DNA from: Bordetella parapertussis
GTDB lineage: Bacteria > Pseudomonadota > Gammaproteobacteria > Burkholderiales > SG8-41
Assembly: GCA_945906815.1 (NCBI GenBank)
Contig: CAMDRT010000014.1
Location: forward strand, 32,683-96,682
Length of the DNA: 64,000 bases
Direction of reading: 5' to 3'
Positions 26,256-34,654 of the stretch are shown in pieces. The notes beneath the pieces were generated by a model. The model was not told the DNA's origin, searched no databases, and was given only the letters and a program-made list of their open reading frames with translations. A program made the position numbers and the translations under genes. The first letter of the stretch is position 1, and every line of letters starts with the position of its first letter.

Positions 26256-26972
26256 TCAATCTTTTAGATGAAACGGATTGAAGTTGGTCTGCCGGTCGTA
26301 ATAGTCTTCATTTTCCGCGCGCTTTAACCCGTTGACGATTTTGTAGGTCAGCGGCGTAAACAGCACTTCGACGCTTACTTTCAATACAAATTGCGCGAGC
26401 ATGATCATCAGCAGTTTGTCGTTGGGAATTATCCCCGAGCCGTAAAACGCCAGCGGATAAAACAGCGCCGAATCCACCGCTTCGCCGGCAATAGTAGAGC
26501 CGATGGTGCGGCGCCACAGGTGCTTGCCCTGGGTCATGATTTTCATTTTCGCCAGCACCAGCGAATTGACGAACTCACCACAGAAATACGCGATCATCGA
26601 CGCCAGCACGATGCGCCAGGTGGAACCAAAGGCCACCTCGTAGGCGCCCTGATGTTTCCAGAACGGGGCCGGCGGCAGGGCGACCACTATGCTGGCCATG
26701 AGCGAGGCGAAGGCCAGCGCGGCGAAGCCGCTCCAGATGACTTTGCGCGCACGCGAGTAGCCGTAGACTTCGGTGAGGATGTCGCCGAACACATAAGAGA
26801 TCGGAAAAAACAGCACCCCCGCACCGAAAGTGAGGACGCCCCAAACGGGCAACTCGATCTGCGCGATTTTTGCCGGTCCGATCAGATTGGAGCAGATCAG
26901 CACCGTGACAAAAGCCACCAGCACCAGGTGGAAGTAGCGGTACTCGCGCGCAGGCTCGTTTTGAGTGTTCAT
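26256..26972 (-). CDS. yhhQ: Queuosine precursor transporter (VUT family)
   Basis: A 238-residue inner-membrane protein with about six hydrophobic helices. Family marks are ICSNLIGPAKIAQI, FPISYVFGDILTEVYGYSRAR, and GSTIAGEAVDSALFYPLAF. YhhQ/VUT proteins import queuosine precursors (preQ0, preQ1) for tRNA modification. The ATG at 26972 is chosen because GGAG lies about 9 bases upstream; an earlier TTG would be too close to it. The gene starts immediately after the Bug receptor stop at 26979, so the two may share a transcript. No preQ1 riboswitch was recognised. Confidence 0.88.
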   Translation of the reverse strand: MNTQNEPAREYRYFHLVLVAFVTVLICSNLIGPAKIAQIELPVWGVLTFGAGVLFFPISYVFGDILTEVYGYSRARKVIWSGFAALAFASLMASIVVALPPAPFWKHQGAYEVAFGSTWRIVLASMIAYFCGEFVNSLVLAKMKIMTQGKHLWRRTIGSTIAGEAVDSALFYPLAFYGSGIIPNDKLLMIMLAQFVLKVSVEVLFTPLTYKIVNGLKRAENEDYYDRQTNFNPFHLKD

Positions 26973-26978
26973 GGGCAA

Positions 26979-27953
26979 TTACTCCGCTGTGATGTGGTTA
27001 TCGCGTATGACTTTGCCCCATTTTACGGATTCCGAGCGCAGCCATTCACCGAACTGCTGCGGCGAGCCGCCGACGGTTTCGTAGCCGAGTGTGCTCAAGC
27101 GTTCCTTCACCTCGCCGTTCACCAGTATTTTATTCACTTCGGTGTTCAGGCGCTGCACGATGGCGTGCGGTGTGGCTGCCGGCGCCAGCATGCCGACCCA
27201 GGACTGCGCTTCGAATTGCGGATAGAACTCGCTGAGCGAAGGCACGCCGGGCGCAAGCGGGGAGCGCTGCCTGGAGCTGACGGCCAGCGCATGCAAACGG
27301 CCGCTCTTGACGTGGCTTAACACCAGTCCCGCCGAGGCGATCATCACATCGACGTGGCCGCCGAGCAAATCGTTGAGTGCCGGGCCGCCGCCCTTAAAGA
27401 AAATGGTGGTGCCGTCGAGGTTGCTGAGTGATTTGAATAGCTCAACCGACAACCGGCTTGAGGTGGCGGCACCCGCAGTGGCGTAGCGGATCGTGCCCGG
27501 CCGGGCTTTGGCTGCGGCAACGAATTCAGCGAACGTTTTCACGCCGAGCTTCGGCGTTGCCACGAATATCTGCGGACCGCGTATCAGCAGAGAAATCGGC
27601 GCAAAGTCCTTCAGCGTGTCATAGGGAATCTTGGTGAAAACATGCGGATTGGACACAAAACTGTCGAATACGGTAATCAGCGTATAGCCATCCGGCGTCG
27701 CCTTGGCGACAGTATCGGTGCCGATGATGCCGCCGGCACCCGCGCGATTGTCGACCACCACGGATTGCCCCAGTGCTTCGGACAGGTGCGGTGTCAACAC
27801 GCGGGCGGCGATGTCGGTTACGCCCGCTGCGGCGGCGGGCACCATCATGCGCAGCGGCCGCACAGGGTAGGCGGGTGCTGAGCCCGTCGAAGTGGTTTGT
27901 GCCACGGCGGGCAGGGCGGGGCACAGTAAAAAAATTGCAGTGGACAGTTTCAT
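26979..27953 (-). CDS. Bug family tripartite tricarboxylate transporter receptor (TctC-like)
   Basis: A 324-residue periplasmic solute receptor with signal peptide MKLSTAIFLLCPALPAVAQ. The Bug fold shows YPVRPLRMMVPAAAAGVTD, VDNRAGAGGIIGTDTVAKA, and the terminal helix FGEWLRSESVKWGKVI. Such receptors bind carboxylates and normally deliver them to TctA/TctB membrane partners, none of which is in this window. The AAAAGVTD segment replaces the usual PPGGxxD loop, so ligand preference may differ. It is divergent from a second Bug gene at 28085, with 131 bases between starts. Confidence 0.88.
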   Translation of the reverse strand: MKLSTAIFLLCPALPAVAQTTSTGSAPAYPVRPLRMMVPAAAAGVTDIAARVLTPHLSEALGQSVVVDNRAGAGGIIGTDTVAKATPDGYTLITVFDSFVSNPHVFTKIPYDTLKDFAPISLLIRGPQIFVATPKLGVKTFAEFVAAAKARPGTIRYATAGAATSSRLSVELFKSLSNLDGTTIFFKGGGPALNDLLGGHVDVMIASAGLVLSHVKSGRLHALAVSSRQRSPLAPGVPSLSEFYPQFEAQSWVGMLAPAATPHAIVQRLNTEVNKILVNGEVKERLSTLGYETVGGSPQQFGEWLRSESVKWGKVIRDNHITAE

Positions 27954-28084
27954 GATGGATAAATAATGCAGGACATGGAATGGTAATTGGAAAAGAGGCC
28001 GCCGAAAACAACTATTCCCTAATCCCGTCAAGCGCATTACCATGCGCGACCCCTTAAATTAGCGTGGATAAAAAGCATCAGCGT

Positions 28085-29092
28085 ATGTCGATACATAACT
28101 TTGTGGCTTTGCTGATACGCAGAATGCTCATTGCGTTTATGGGTGCGTATGCGGCGCATGGCGTGGCGCAGTCTACGGTGACTGGCTCGGGACAGGCCTA
28201 TCCCAACCGCGCGATACGCATGGTGGTGGCGCTGGCGCCCGGCGGCGGCACCGATGTCACCGGGCGTATTGTGTCGCAAAAGCTCGCCGAGCAAATGGGC
28301 GTGCCGGTGGTAGTGGAAAACCGTCCCGGTGCGGGTACCCTGATCGGTACCGAAGTCGTTGCGAGAGCGGCAGCGGATGGTTATACGCTGATGACCTCAT
28401 CGCCCGAGTTATCGATCAATCCCAGCCTCCAGGCAAAGCTGCCGTATGACACGCTCAGGGATTTTGCCGCCATCTCGCAGCTCACCACCGGGCAGTATTT
28501 TTTGTCCACGCATCCGAGTGTGCCGGTAAAAAACGTCAAGGATTTGATCGCGCTGGCCAAAGCCAAAGCAGGGCGCGTGAGCTATGGTTCATCGGGCAAC
28601 GGCAGCGCCAATCATTTGGGCGGCGTGTTGTTTCAAAGCATGACGGGAACAACGCTGGTGCATGTGCCGTACAAAAGCGCCGGGCAAAGCTCGATAGCAT
28701 TGATGAGCGGCGAAATCGATTTCATGATGAGCAGCACCAGCGCGGCGATCATGCCGATCAAGTCCGGGCGGCTGCGCGCAATAGCGGTCACCGGGCCGAA
28801 ACGCCTGTCGCTGACACCGCAAATTCCCACTGTATCCGAATCCGGCGTGCCGGGCTTCGAAGTCACCGGCTGGTACATGATGCTCGCGCCTGCCGGGGTG
28901 CCGCGCGAGATCCTCTACAAGCTCAACAGCGAAATCGTCAAGGCAGTGCACAGCGTGTCAGTGAAAGAGCGTTTTGCCGCGCTGGGCACTGAGTCGGTGG
29001 GAAACTCCGCCGAGGTGTGCGGAGAGTTTCTGCGCGCAGAGATTGCGAAGTGGACGAAGGTGGTGCGCGCGGCAGGGGCGAAGGCGGATTAA
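28085..29092 (+). CDS. Bug family receptor (TctC-like)
   Basis: A 335-residue periplasmic receptor. N-terminal residues 1-29 form a signal peptide (RRMLIAFMGAYAAHGVAQS). The binding loops are ALAPGGGTDVTGRIV and VVENRPGAGTLIGTEVVARA, with IPYK-like VPYKSAGQSS in the middle and a final CGEFLRAEIAKWTKVV helix. A GTG start at 28064 is possible; the ATG at 28085 gives a more normal signal peptide. It ends overlapping the stop of the convergent molybdopterin subunit gene by three bases. It may serve uptake of the substrate of the adjacent Mo-hydroxylase cluster, which is inference from position. Confidence 0.87.
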   Translation: MSIHNFVALLIRRMLIAFMGAYAAHGVAQSTVTGSGQAYPNRAIRMVVALAPGGGTDVTGRIVSQKLAEQMGVPVVVENRPGAGTLIGTEVVARAAADGYTLMTSSPELSINPSLQAKLPYDTLRDFAAISQLTTGQYFLSTHPSVPVKNVKDLIALAKAKAGRVSYGSSGNGSANHLGGVLFQSMTGTTLVHVPYKSAGQSSIALMSGEIDFMMSSTSAAIMPIKSGRLRAIAVTGPKRLSLTPQIPTVSESGVPGFEVTGWYMMLAPAGVPREILYKLNSEIVKAVHSVSVKERFAALGTESVGNSAEVCGEFLRAEIAKWTKVVRAAGAKAD

Positions 29093-31344
29093 ACCCGCGC
29101 CAGTGCTTCCAGCATGCGCTGCGCAGTAATCGGCACTTTGCGCATGCGTATGCCGGTGGCGTCGAAAATGGCATTGGCAATGGCCGCTGGTACCGTGCGA
29201 TGTGATGGTTCGCCGGCGCCTTGCGGTGAAATTTCAGGTCGATCTATCAGCGCGATTTCGATGGCCTCGGGCGCATCCGCCAACTCCAGTATCGGGTAGG
29301 TGGCCCAATCTACGCTGAGTACTTGGTTTTGATCGAATTGCACTTCTTCGAGCAAAGTGCGCGAGGTGGCCTGTACGATGTTGCCTTCGATCACGGTGAT
29401 GAGGGTGCCGGGATTGATGATCTGCCCGCAGTCGTGCGCGCACCAAAACTTTTTTGCCCACACGCGGCCGCTGCGGCGATCGACTTCAACTTCCGCCACC
29501 AACGCGACCACTGTGCCATTGCGTTCGGTGTAAGCAAAGCCGCGTCCGCGCATGACATCGCCTTTGCCACGACTGCCGCGCGCGCCGGCTTTCCAGTGGG
29601 CTTTTTCAGCGGCGGCTTTGATCACGGCCACATCGCGTTCGCGCGTCAGATATTTCAGTCGAAAGGCTACCGGGTCAGCGCCGGCAGCAGCGGCGATTTC
29701 ATCGATAAAAGATTCACTGGCGAAATGGGTTTCGGGACCGAGCGGATCGCGCAGATGCCCGGTGCGCAGTGGCGAACCGCGCTCCAGCAGCGGGGGTATG
29801 GTTTCCCAGCCGCAACGCTTGTTTTCGAAGGTGTAGGCTTCGGCGGGCACCTGGAAAATCGGATTGCCCTTGGGCGCGAAACGTGTGAATTGCCCGGCGA
29901 GCGTGTCTTTAGGGTCGGTTTCCACCTGCATTACGTCCTGCCGCGAAAAGCCTTTGCCGTTGAAGTCATAAGCAGTCACATGGTTCGCCGCATCAAGGCA
30001 GGCGCGTCCGTGATACACGCCGGCTGGGCCTTTCGGATCCCACGCGGTGGCGTCGTGACGCATATATTGCAGGCGCACGGTTTTGCCCGACAACTTGGAA
30101 ATCAAAGCGGCGTCCACCGCGCAATCACCGGCATCGTTACGGCCATAAGAGCCGGGGCCGGGTATCCACGTCGAGCGCACTTTTTCCACGGCAATGCCGG
30201 CTATGCGCGCGCAGCCGGAGCGCCCGTAGTGCGGCTTTTGCGAGCCGGTCCACAAACGCGGCGTGTCGCTGTTCATATCGGCGATGGCGCAGGCCGGGCC
30301 CATGCTGGCGTGTGACTGCAGCGGCCACTCGTATTCTGCCTCGACGGTTTTGGTGGCGGTTTTGTATGCTTCATCGACATTGCCGCGATTGACCGGGGTT
30401 TCTTTTTTAGTGACAGCAGCCTTGCGTATATAGTCGTGCAAACCGGCCATCAGCGGAAACGGCTGGCACTGCGCCGACCATTCCACTTTCAATGCTTCGA
30501 CGGCACGCACTGCATCCCACTCCTTGTCCGCTACCACGGCGAGGAAATTCTGCTCGCGTACCAAACGCACGCCGGGGATGTGCTTGATTGAGCTTTCATC
30601 CACGGTAACCAGTGAGCAACCTGCGTTCAACGGACGCACCACCCGCGCATGCACCATGCCGTCCACCTTGATGTCGGTGATGAATTGCTGCCGGCCCATT
30701 ACTTTTTCAGTGATGATTTTTTGCGGGAACGATTTGCCGACGACTTTGTATTGCGAGGGCTGCTTGGGTTGAGCAGCGCCTTTCACCGCCAGCGGATTGC
30801 CGTAGAGCTTGTTCCACTCGAGCTTGTGGTGAAAATACTGACCACCGATCAAGTCACCATAAGCCGCGCGCTGCGCGCCTGCCACCACGACACCGTTATC
30901 CACTTTGAGTTGTGCCGCCGGCACGCCGAATTTTTGCGCCGCGCGCTCGACCAGCATGCGCCGCGCCTCAGCGGCGGCATTGCGCAGTGCGACGCCACCA
31001 CGTTGCAGACCGGTACTGCCGGACGCGCCGCCCTGATTACACGTATAGGCGGTGTCGCCCATGATGACGTTAACGCGCTCGAATGCGAGATCAAGTTCTT
31101 CTGCCACCATCTGCTGCACGGCGACATCGACGCCTTGCCCCATGTCCATCTTGCCGAAAAATGCAGTGGCGTTGCCGTTGGGCAGTATGGCAATCCAGGA
31201 ATCGAGTTCATCGGGCAGCAGCGGCGGTTTGCCGGAAGCGGGTTGGCTGAGCGCCAACTCAATCGAGGCGGGAAGGGCGACGCTGATCACCAGTGCGCCG
31301 GTAGTTTTGAAGAACGCGCGACGCGAAACAGGGTTCATGTCCAT
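29089..31344 (-). CDS. Molybdopterin-binding subunit of a xanthine dehydrogenase-family oxidase (IorB-like)
   Basis: A 751-residue periplasm-targeted molybdenum hydroxylase large subunit. The N-terminus has a twin-arginine signal (SRRAFFKTTGALVISVALP). MDMGQGVDVAVQQMVAEELD, GASGSTGLQRGG, a QSHASMGPACAIADM cofactor segment and GAGEPSHRTVPAAIANAIFDATG with the catalytic-type glutamate follow. It matches the isoquinoline 1-oxidoreductase/aldehyde oxidase beta type, which hydroxylates N-heterocycles or aldehydes. Its 2Fe-2S partner is the gene just upstream (31354-31824). The cytochrome c third subunit often found with this type is missing here. Confidence 0.9.
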   Translation of the reverse strand: MDMNPVSRRAFFKTTGALVISVALPASIELALSQPASGKPPLLPDELDSWIAILPNGNATAFFGKMDMGQGVDVAVQQMVAEELDLAFERVNVIMGDTAYTCNQGGASGSTGLQRGGVALRNAAAEARRMLVERAAQKFGVPAAQLKVDNGVVVAGAQRAAYGDLIGGQYFHHKLEWNKLYGNPLAVKGAAQPKQPSQYKVVGKSFPQKIITEKVMGRQQFITDIKVDGMVHARVVRPLNAGCSLVTVDESSIKHIPGVRLVREQNFLAVVADKEWDAVRAVEALKVEWSAQCQPFPLMAGLHDYIRKAAVTKKETPVNRGNVDEAYKTATKTVEAEYEWPLQSHASMGPACAIADMNSDTPRLWTGSQKPHYGRSGCARIAGIAVEKVRSTWIPGPGSYGRNDAGDCAVDAALISKLSGKTVRLQYMRHDATAWDPKGPAGVYHGRACLDAANHVTAYDFNGKGFSRQDVMQVETDPKDTLAGQFTRFAPKGNPIFQVPAEAYTFENKRCGWETIPPLLERGSPLRTGHLRDPLGPETHFASESFIDEIAAAAGADPVAFRLKYLTRERDVAVIKAAAEKAHWKAGARGSRGKGDVMRGRGFAYTERNGTVVALVAEVEVDRRSGRVWAKKFWCAHDCGQIINPGTLITVIEGNIVQATSRTLLEEVQFDQNQVLSVDWATYPILELADAPEAIEIALIDRPEISPQGAGEPSHRTVPAAIANAIFDATGIRMRKVPITAQRMLEALARV

Positions 31345-31353
31345 GATCTTTTC

Positions 31354-31824
31354 CTAAGCGCTCATGGTTTTGGAAGCACGCTTGATCGCACGCAGGATTG
31401 CCATGTGCGTCCCGCAACGACATTTCACTCCGGTCATCGCCTGTCGAATTTGCGCATCGCTGGGCTTGGGGTTGTCGCGCAGAAACGCGGACGCCGTCAT
31501 TATCCAGCCCGACAGGCAAAAACCGCACTGCGGTACGCCTTCGTCGATGTAGGCTTGTTGCAATGGGTGCGGTTTCGCAGCAGTGCCCAGGCCCGCCAGC
31601 GTGGTCACGCGTTTGCCTTTTAGCAAACGCACTGGCGTCACGCAGGAGCGCATCGGCATACCGTCCACATGCACGGTGCAGGCGCCACATTGCGCTTTGC
31701 CGCAACCGAACTTGGGATTGGCGAGACCGAGTTCCGAGCGCAGCGCATACAACAGGGGCATGGCGGGGTCCGCTTCTACTGCAACGGATTTTCCATCAAC
31801 GATGAAACTGAATTTCTCGGTCAT
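31354..31824 (-). CDS. (2Fe-2S)-binding subunit (IorA-like)
   Basis: A 156-residue iron-sulfur subunit of a molybdenum hydroxylase. The plant-type [2Fe-2S] ligands are in [17 protein letters not shown] (residues 39-55); the second cluster ligands are in CGFCLSGWIMTA and VKCRCGTHMAILRA. It passes electrons from the Mo cofactor subunit encoded 9 bases downstream. The start at 31824 is supported by GGGAGG six bases upstream. There is no signal peptide, as expected for a subunit co-exported with its twin-arginine partner. Confidence 0.92.
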   Translation of the reverse strand: MTEKFSFIVDGKSVAVEADPAMPLLYALRSELGLANPKFGCGKAQCGACTVHVDGMPMRSCVTPVRLLKGKRVTTLAGLGTAAKPHPLQQAYIDEGVPQCGFCLSGWIMTASAFLRDNPKPSDAQIRQAMTGVKCRCGTHMAILRAIKRASKTMSA

Positions 31825-31845
31825 CGATGCCTCCCGCAACTAGGG

Positions 31846-31880
31846 TTATAAAAAAAATATTTAAAACAATGGCTTATGTA
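31846..31880 (-). repeat. AT-rich stretch resembling the dispersed motif
   Basis: Positions 31846-31867 read TTATAAAAAAAATATTTAAAA, similar to the start of the 9090-9124 copy, then diverge. It lies just upstream of the iron-sulfur subunit gene. This is the weakest copy and may be coincidental. Confidence 0.25.
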
Positions 31881-31915
31881 TTATTCCGGATGAAGATCAC
31901 TTCTTATAGCATGCA

Positions 31916-32359
31916 TCAACCCTTGCTCAGCCGCGCGTTAAACGCGGCAAAAAACTCGCCAGCGATTTTTTTCGCCACGCCGTCAATCAAGCGCGAGCCG
32001 ACTTGCGCGAGTTTGCCGCCGATCATGGCGGTGGCCGCATACGCCAATTTAGTGCCGCCATCCTGCGGTGTGAGATGGACGCTGGCCTCGCCTTTGGCGA
32101 AGCCGGCAACCCCGCCCTGACCTTCGAACGCCAGCCGGTAAGAGGTCGGCGCCACGATGTCGGAGAGGGTCATTTTGCCTTTGAATTTGGCGCTGACAGG
32201 GCCGACCTTCGCGATCATCACCAGCTGATACTCGTTGTCGCCGCTTTGCTCAATCGACTCACAGCCGGGGATACAGGCTTTCAGCACCTGCGTATCGTTG
32301 AGCGCTTGCCACGTCACATCCTGTGATTGCGGGATGAGTTGTTCGCCGGTCATTTCCAT
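31916..32359 (-). CDS. CoxG-like SRPBCC protein (CO dehydrogenase subunit G family)
   Basis: A 147-residue START/SRPBCC-fold protein. The family pattern is GEQLIPQSQDVTWQALNDTQVLKACIPGCESIE, then AKVGPVSAKFKGKMTLSDI, and a glycine-rich LAYAATAMIGGKLAQVGSRLID helix. CoxG relatives accompany molybdenum hydroxylases; CoxG of Oligotropha helps anchor CO dehydrogenase to the membrane. The usual C-terminal hydrophobic anchor is absent in this short version. It sits between malonyl-CoA decarboxylase (12-base gap) and the IorA-like gene. Confidence 0.85.
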   Translation of the reverse strand: MEMTGEQLIPQSQDVTWQALNDTQVLKACIPGCESIEQSGDNEYQLVMIAKVGPVSAKFKGKMTLSDIVAPTSYRLAFEGQGGVAGFAKGEASVHLTPQDGGTKLAYAATAMIGGKLAQVGSRLIDGVAKKIAGEFFAAFNARLSKG

Positions 32360-32371
32360 GCTGCTGCTCCG

Positions 32372-33697
32372 TTACTTTTTTCGATGGGGATTACTTAAAA
32401 CGCATACACGCGCGAGGCGGCGCAGTTCGTGGGTGGCCGCTACGCGTTGTTCGCGCACATAGGCTTCATGATTGTCTTCGATTTGATCCAGGTGATAGAC
32501 GTAATTGATCATCATGCCCGCGCAGTTTTTTAGTCCGCGCTTCGAGGTATCGGCAAGCCAGTTCAGGCGCTCGGCGCGGGCACCGTTACCCAGATGAAAA
32601 CGCGCCACCGGATCGGCCGGCGCACCGTCACGCATGGCATGGAGCAGATAGTGCGCGCACAACGGCACCAGGGCTTGCTTCAGGGTCGCGGCGAGTTCGG
32701 GCTGTAGATGCCACTCGGTGGTGGCGAGCGCGTGGAGGACATTCTGCGCAGGCCGCGCAGGGATAACGCCTGCTTCGCGCGCCAGCCACGCCGCGAATCC
32801 CGGTATCGGCGACAGCGTTGAAAATGTTTTGATGCGGGGAAATTCTTCGCCCAGTTTCTGCGCCACCTGTTTAATCAGCAGATTGCCGAAAGACACCCCG
32901 CGCAAACCCGGCTGGCAGTTGGTGATCGAGTAAAACACGGCGGTATCCGCTTTTTCCGGAGCGGTGACTGGCGCTTCGGTGTCGAGCAATGGTTGGATCG
33001 AACTGCTGATGCCTCTGACCAGCGCCACCTCGATAAAGATCAACGGTTCTTCGGGTAATGCCGGATGAAAAAAAGCAAAGCAGCGGCGATCCGCTTGCAG
33101 CCGCCGGCGTAGATCGCGCCAGCCCGAGATCTCATGTACCGCTTCGTGCTTGATCAATTTTTCCAGCACAATCGCCGGCGTATGCCAGTCGATGCGTTGC
33201 AAGGTAAGAAAGCCGCGGTTGAACCATGAATTGAAAAGATGCACCAGGTCGGTGTCGATCACATGCCATGCGGGATGTCTGTTAAGACCCATTTGCAGAT
33301 GTTCGCGCGCATTCACCAGCGTGCTGGTGCCATGGGGCGCCTGATTCAGACGCCGGAATAATTCCTGACGCGGCGAGGCAGCAGCCTGCTGCAGTTGCAA
33401 TAGATGCGCGGCCGTCGGCTGCGCGAGATAACGTTCAGCGGCGTCGCGCAACGCCACTTCCGCGGGCGCAAACTCGGCGGCCAGCAGCGAAAAAAATTCC
33501 GGCAGATAAGCCACTTCAAGATCACGATAGGCGTCGAGCGCTACACGCGCTATGGCCGCGCCCGAGACTTCGCCGCGATCCGACAGCAATTCGCGCCAGG
33601 CGTCGATGACGCGTGTGGCGTGACGGTGAGCGCGTGCAGCCTCATTAGGGGGCGGCACCACCGTGCGTACCAGTCGTTTCAGAATAGACCCAGCCAT
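32372..33697 (-). CDS. Malonyl-CoA decarboxylase
   Basis: A 441-residue enzyme converting malonyl-CoA to acetyl-CoA and CO2. The N-terminal helical domain (residues 1-165) precedes the acetyltransferase-like catalytic domain. Family signatures are YSITNCQPGLRGVSFGNLLIK and IKTFSTLSPIPGFAAWL (catalytic Ser), with the conserved HLGNGARAERLNWLAD histidine region and NYVYHLDQIEDNHEAY near the end. Its place inside a cluster of molybdenum hydroxylases suggests that the degraded compound yields malonyl-CoA or malonate, or that the gene was simply captured there. No mdc/mat genes are present. Confidence 0.93.
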   Translation of the reverse strand: MAGSILKRLVRTVVPPPNEAARAHRHATRVIDAWRELLSDRGEVSGAAIARVALDAYRDLEVAYLPEFFSLLAAEFAPAEVALRDAAERYLAQPTAAHLLQLQQAAASPRQELFRRLNQAPHGTSTLVNAREHLQMGLNRHPAWHVIDTDLVHLFNSWFNRGFLTLQRIDWHTPAIVLEKLIKHEAVHEISGWRDLRRRLQADRRCFAFFHPALPEEPLIFIEVALVRGISSSIQPLLDTEAPVTAPEKADTAVFYSITNCQPGLRGVSFGNLLIKQVAQKLGEEFPRIKTFSTLSPIPGFAAWLAREAGVIPARPAQNVLHALATTEWHLQPELAATLKQALVPLCAHYLLHAMRDGAPADPVARFHLGNGARAERLNWLADTSKRGLKNCAGMMINYVYHLDQIEDNHEAYVREQRVAATHELRRLARVCVLSNPHRKK

Positions 33698-33791
33698 GCC
33701 GCAATGATAGCAGGCGCGAGAGCGCGATGAAGCTTAGATCAGCATGCGCGGGGGAGTGTGATCTCGATCACTCGCTGGCCATGGATGCGCG

Positions 33792-34598
33792 TCACTTTCC
33801 TGCCAGCGCCGCAGCAACGGCACGCTGCGCCAGCACCGTGATCAGGTGCGAGCGGTACTCCGCACTGGCGTGCAGATCCGAATTCAGTTTATCGGCGGCG
33901 ACTTTTGTTTTCGCAATTGCTTCCGGAGCGAATTTTTCAGTGAGCTTTTTTTCCATGTCTTTCACACGGAACACGCCCGCACTGCCTGCGCCGGTGACCG
34001 CCACGCGTACATGGCCTGCGCCTTCGCTCACGAACACCCCGACCAATGCAAAGCGCGACGCCGGATTCTTGAATTTGATATAAGCGGCGCGCTTGGGCAG
34101 CGGGAATTCGACCGACACAATAATCTCGCCGGGTTTCAATGCGGTTTCAAACAGGCCGCTGAAAAATTTGTCAGCACTAATAGCACGCCGATTGGTGTGT
34201 AGGGTGGCGCCTAGACCGAGCACTGCTGCCGGATAATCCGCAGCCGGGTCGTTGTTGGCGAGCGAGCCGCCCAGTGTGCCCATATTGCGCACTTGCCGGT
34301 CGCCAATGCCGGCGGCGACGCGCGCCAGCGCAGGCACACCTATCAGCACATCTCGCGCTGTCGCCACCTCGCTGTGGCGCAGGCCCGCACCCACAGTGAG
34401 CACGGCGGCTTCGAGTTTGACGGTGCGCAAATCGGCAAGGGCGTTGATATCCACCAGCGCCGCGGTTTGCGCCAGGCGCATTTTCAAAGCGGGTAGCAGG
34501 CTTTGTCCGCCCCCCAAAATACGCGCGTTCTCGTTTTTCTTGAGGAAAGTCGCCGCATCTTTGAGTGTGGCAGGGCGATGATAGTCGAATGCGTGCAT
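33792..34598 (-). CDS. FAD-binding subunit of a xanthine dehydrogenase-family enzyme (CoxM-like)
   Basis: A 268-residue medium subunit. FAD-binding loops: ILGGGQSLLPALKMRLA (residues 28-44) and NMGTLGGSLANNDPAADYPA (about 105-124). The C-terminal CO dehydrogenase flavoprotein domain follows (about 165-268). It takes electrons from the iron-sulfur clusters of the partner subunits. The ATG at 34598 follows GGAGAAAAAT and matches the family start; the longer frame to 34799 overlaps coxL-like sequence. It is the third gene of the set S-L-M (37496 down to 33792). Confidence 0.92.
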   Translation of the reverse strand: MHAFDYHRPATLKDAATFLKKNENARILGGGQSLLPALKMRLAQTAALVDINALADLRTVKLEAAVLTVGAGLRHSEVATARDVLIGVPALARVAAGIGDRQVRNMGTLGGSLANNDPAADYPAAVLGLGATLHTNRRAISADKFFSGLFETALKPGEIIVSVEFPLPKRAAYIKFKNPASRFALVGVFVSEGAGHVRVAVTGAGSAGVFRVKDMEKKLTEKFAPEAIAKTKVAADKLNSDLHASAEYRSHLITVLAQRAVAAALAGK

Positions 34599-34616
34599 AT
34601 TTTTCTCCAATCGGCA

Positions 34617-34644
34617 CGTCATTCCGGCGGCAGCCGGAATGACG
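34617..34644. repeat. Perfect 11-bp palindrome
   Basis: CGTCATTCCGG and CCGGAATGACG flank a 6-base loop in the 56-base gap between the L and M subunit genes. The GTCATTCCGG half-site is a common dispersed repeat in proteobacterial genomes. In this mRNA it could act as a processing or stabilising hairpin. Confidence 0.7.
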
Positions 34645-34654
34645 ATGGGGGTTG

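Noticed and set aside
29323..30315. 330-codon plus-strand frame
   Set aside because: It lies antisense to the IorB-like gene, whose signatures are clear.
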